In this document: positions 14,529-15,628 of the stretch, piece after piece
Layout of the letters: each line of letters starts with the position of its first letter
Position numbering within the stretch: the stretch's first letter is position 1
Origin: CANLBN01 sp050298695
GTDB lineage: Bacteria > Pseudomonadota > Gammaproteobacteria > Pseudomonadales > Cellvibrionaceae
Direction: 5' to 3'
Length of the DNA stretch: 15,628 bases
Assembly: GCA_050298695.1 (NCBI GenBank)
Contig: JBNKUQ010000077.1
Location: forward strand, 1-15,628
The notes under the pieces: generated by a model
The model's database searches: none
The model's input: the letters and a program-made list of their open reading frames with translations, nothing else
What the model was told of the DNA's origin: nothing
Position numbers and translations under genes: made by a program

Positions 14529-15065
14529 TTATTCCATAGTAACTGGCAAGGCTAAGAATTCGCAATAATTTTCATAATCACCGCACACTTCCAAAATAAA
14601 ATAGACAGTTTGTGGAATCGCTGTAATTAAGTTATCGATATTAGAAAGATGTACATCATTAAAGGGCGATTCACAAACTACATCAAAGTTCCATTGATAA
14701 TTGCAAAACAATTGCTGATCAAAATGGCAGGGAGATTCAGGTCCGCAGTAGTCGGCGGCGATTATTTGACTTCCGTAAACCGATGGTACTGTGTTGATTC
14801 GAAAATTTACCTGATAGTGGTAATCACTGATTACGTCCCAGAGTAAATCAAAAGCCCCAAAGTTAATGTAGGGAGATACCGCTAAAGGGACATTGTAGTC
14901 GAAGTCGGAATTATGGCCATAAGAATCAATGATCGCAAAGTGGCGTAGATAGGGAGCGGACGCATCGTCATAAATAATGGTATAATCGCCACCGCCATTT
15001 TCACCACCGCAGGCGCTAAGGAGTATCGCTAAACTGAATATCGAGAGAAAATGTAGGGCTGGCAT
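14529..15065 (-). CDS. Putative outer-membrane lipoprotein, unknown function
   Basis: A 178-residue lipoprotein. The signal MPALHFLSIFSLAILLSACG has a clear lipobox (LSAC, cysteine 19). Glycine and glutamate follow at +2/+3, so sorting to the outer membrane is expected, and then a Gly-rich linker. The mature domain is acidic and aromatic, with about seven cysteines after the lipid anchor (CGPESPC, CNYQWNFDVVC, CGDYENYC), suggesting several disulfides in the periplasm. I take ATG 15065 as the start because GGAGGT lies five bases upstream; an upstream GTG at 15083 would put that ribosome site inside the coding region. No family is recognised. It is divergent from the membrane protein at 15245, with repeated GGCTGAA sites between them. 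Confidence 0.8.
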   Translation of the reverse strand: MPALHFLSIFSLAILLSACGGENGGGDYTIIYDDASAPYLRHFAIIDSYGHNSDFDYNVPLAVSPYINFGAFDLLWDVISDYHYQVNFRINTVPSVYGSQIIAADYCGPESPCHFDQQLFCNYQWNFDVVCESPFNDVHLSNIDNLITAIPQTVYFILEVCGDYENYCEFLALPVTME

Positions 15066-15093
15066 AAATACCTCCAGTGACACTTTTGCAATA

Positions 15094-15187
15094 ATTGAGG
15101 CATATATTAAAAAATTGAGGCTGAACCGTGGCTGAATATTGAATAACTTTTTCTCGTTTCTATATTCTGGCGTGGGCCATTCAGCCT
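15094..15187. promoter_or_regulatory. Repeated GGCTGAA heptamers between divergent genes
   Basis: GGCTGAA occurs at 15119-15125 and 15130-15136, an 11-base period that places both on one DNA face. An inverted copy lies at 15180-15186; extended by one base, the outer copies form an 8-bp inverted repeat. ATTGAGGC is also repeated directly at 15094-15101 and 15114-15121, 20 bases apart. The arrangement looks like a binding region for a dimeric regulator serving one or both divergent genes. The regulator is unknown. Confidence 0.4.
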
Positions 15188-15244
15188 AAATAAGAGATCT
15201 TGGTGTAACTCCCATCTTTCAAAACTTTCTGGTTGTATATTTAT

Positions 15245-15628
15245 ATGTTCCGTTTTTTGATTAAGCATTCTTTGGTATGTATGTTTCTCGCTGCCTTAGC
15301 GGGTTTTTTTCTACCTCACTTATCTCTAGCGTTGTTTCCATATTTACCCTACGTTTTGTTTATAGTGATGGTGCTCACCTTAATGGGGATGAAGCAGAAA
15401 GCATTAATGAATGTATTGATGCAGCACTCTATATGGCTTTATAGTTTTTATCATGCGTTTGGTTTGATGGTATTTTGCGGGCTGCTTGCCTTTTTTCTAG
15501 ATGCCAGCGCAGAGTTATTTGTTGCCATTGTGTCTATTGCCGCAACGGGTTCACTTTTTGCCACGCCAGCGATTGTTAGGGTTTTAGGTTTTGATGCGTT
15601 AAAAGCCATGGCAATGACTATTAGCACC
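15245..15628 (+). CDS. Membrane protein, BASS-like transporter, 3' end missing
   Basis: An open frame of 128 codons runs from ATG 15245 off the window end. It is strongly hydrophobic, with helices at about residues 8-25, 30-48, 67-86 and 90-108. A loop, AATGSLFATPAIVRVLGFDA, then AMAMTIST, resembles the glycine- and proline-rich crossover of bile acid:sodium symporter (BASS) superfamily transporters, where GSxxSPAxxRxLGLD-like segments precede a TT motif. The complete family has about 300 residues, so roughly 60 per cent is missing. No convincing ribosome site is seen before the ATG. The substrate cannot be inferred. A hypothetical ten-helix permease of another family is the alternative. Confidence 0.65.
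   Translation, partial: MFRFLIKHSLVCMFLAALAGFFLPHLSLALFPYLPYVLFIVMVLTLMGMKQKALMNVLMQHSIWLYSFYHAFGLMVFCGLLAFFLDASAELFVAIVSIAATGSLFATPAIVRVLGFDALKAMAMTIST

Noticed and set aside
14529..15083. GTG 15083 as start of the lipoprotein
   Set aside because: It would place the GGAGGT ribosome site within the coding region and give a longer, less typical signal peptide; ATG 15065 fits both ribosome site and lipobox.

Overview
The window reads as a chromosomal segment of a marine or environmental gammaproteobacterium of moderately low GC. ProB with a PUA domain, YqhA (UPF0114), the nucleoid-associated protein YejK/NdpA and an ExeM-type secreted nuclease are all typical of that class, and protein matches to the E. 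coli family members are easy to see. A dockerin-like tail on the nuclease fits polymer-degrading marine lineages such as Cellvibrionales, but the genus cannot be fixed from the sequence. No tRNA, rRNA, CRISPR array, integrase or transposase gene was seen.

Layout. (1) 1-2113: 3' part of proB (glutamate 5-kinase, cut by the window edge), then a HisC-like aminotransferase, both on +. A perfect 14-bp inverted repeat (2149-2199) follows. (2) 2218-3772, on -: two diverged copies of a small protein of unknown family (shared WQF, ESGYEIHL and GTWFHPK motifs), then an orphan four-helix membrane protein. (3) 3773-4379: a gene-poor stretch ending in a possible barstar-like relic. (4) 7205-4345, on -: a three-gene unit of an SPFH protein with a C-terminal GYF_2 domain, a double zinc-ribbon membrane protein with a TTG start, and YqhA. 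A separate FGE-fold secreted protein (8136-7288) lies upstream, closed off by a clear intrinsic terminator. (5) 8357-12801, on +: a secreted glycerophosphodiester phosphodiesterase and a 1007-residue secreted nuclease. A good Pho-box/-10 match precedes the pair, suggesting a phosphate-scavenging unit that releases phosphate from phospholipid headgroups and extracellular DNA. (6) 12907-13054: a 148-bp MITE-like element with long terminal inverted repeats and TATA flanks, ending 12 bp before yejK (13067-14101). (7) 14102-14528: a broken C-terminal piece of an isopropylmalate/tartrate dehydrogenase and a 13-bp tandem duplication. (8) 14529-15628: a putative lipoprotein on - and, divergently, the start of a BASS-like membrane protein cut by the window end. 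A heptamer (GGCTGAA) occurs three times between them.

The strongest candidates for something undescribed are the tandem WQF small proteins, the SPFH-GYF/zinc-ribbon/YqhA unit and the MITE beside yejK. No complete novel defence or mobile system is evident. The barstar-like and dehydrogenase remnants, together with the MITE, show that parts of the window have undergone decay and insertion.
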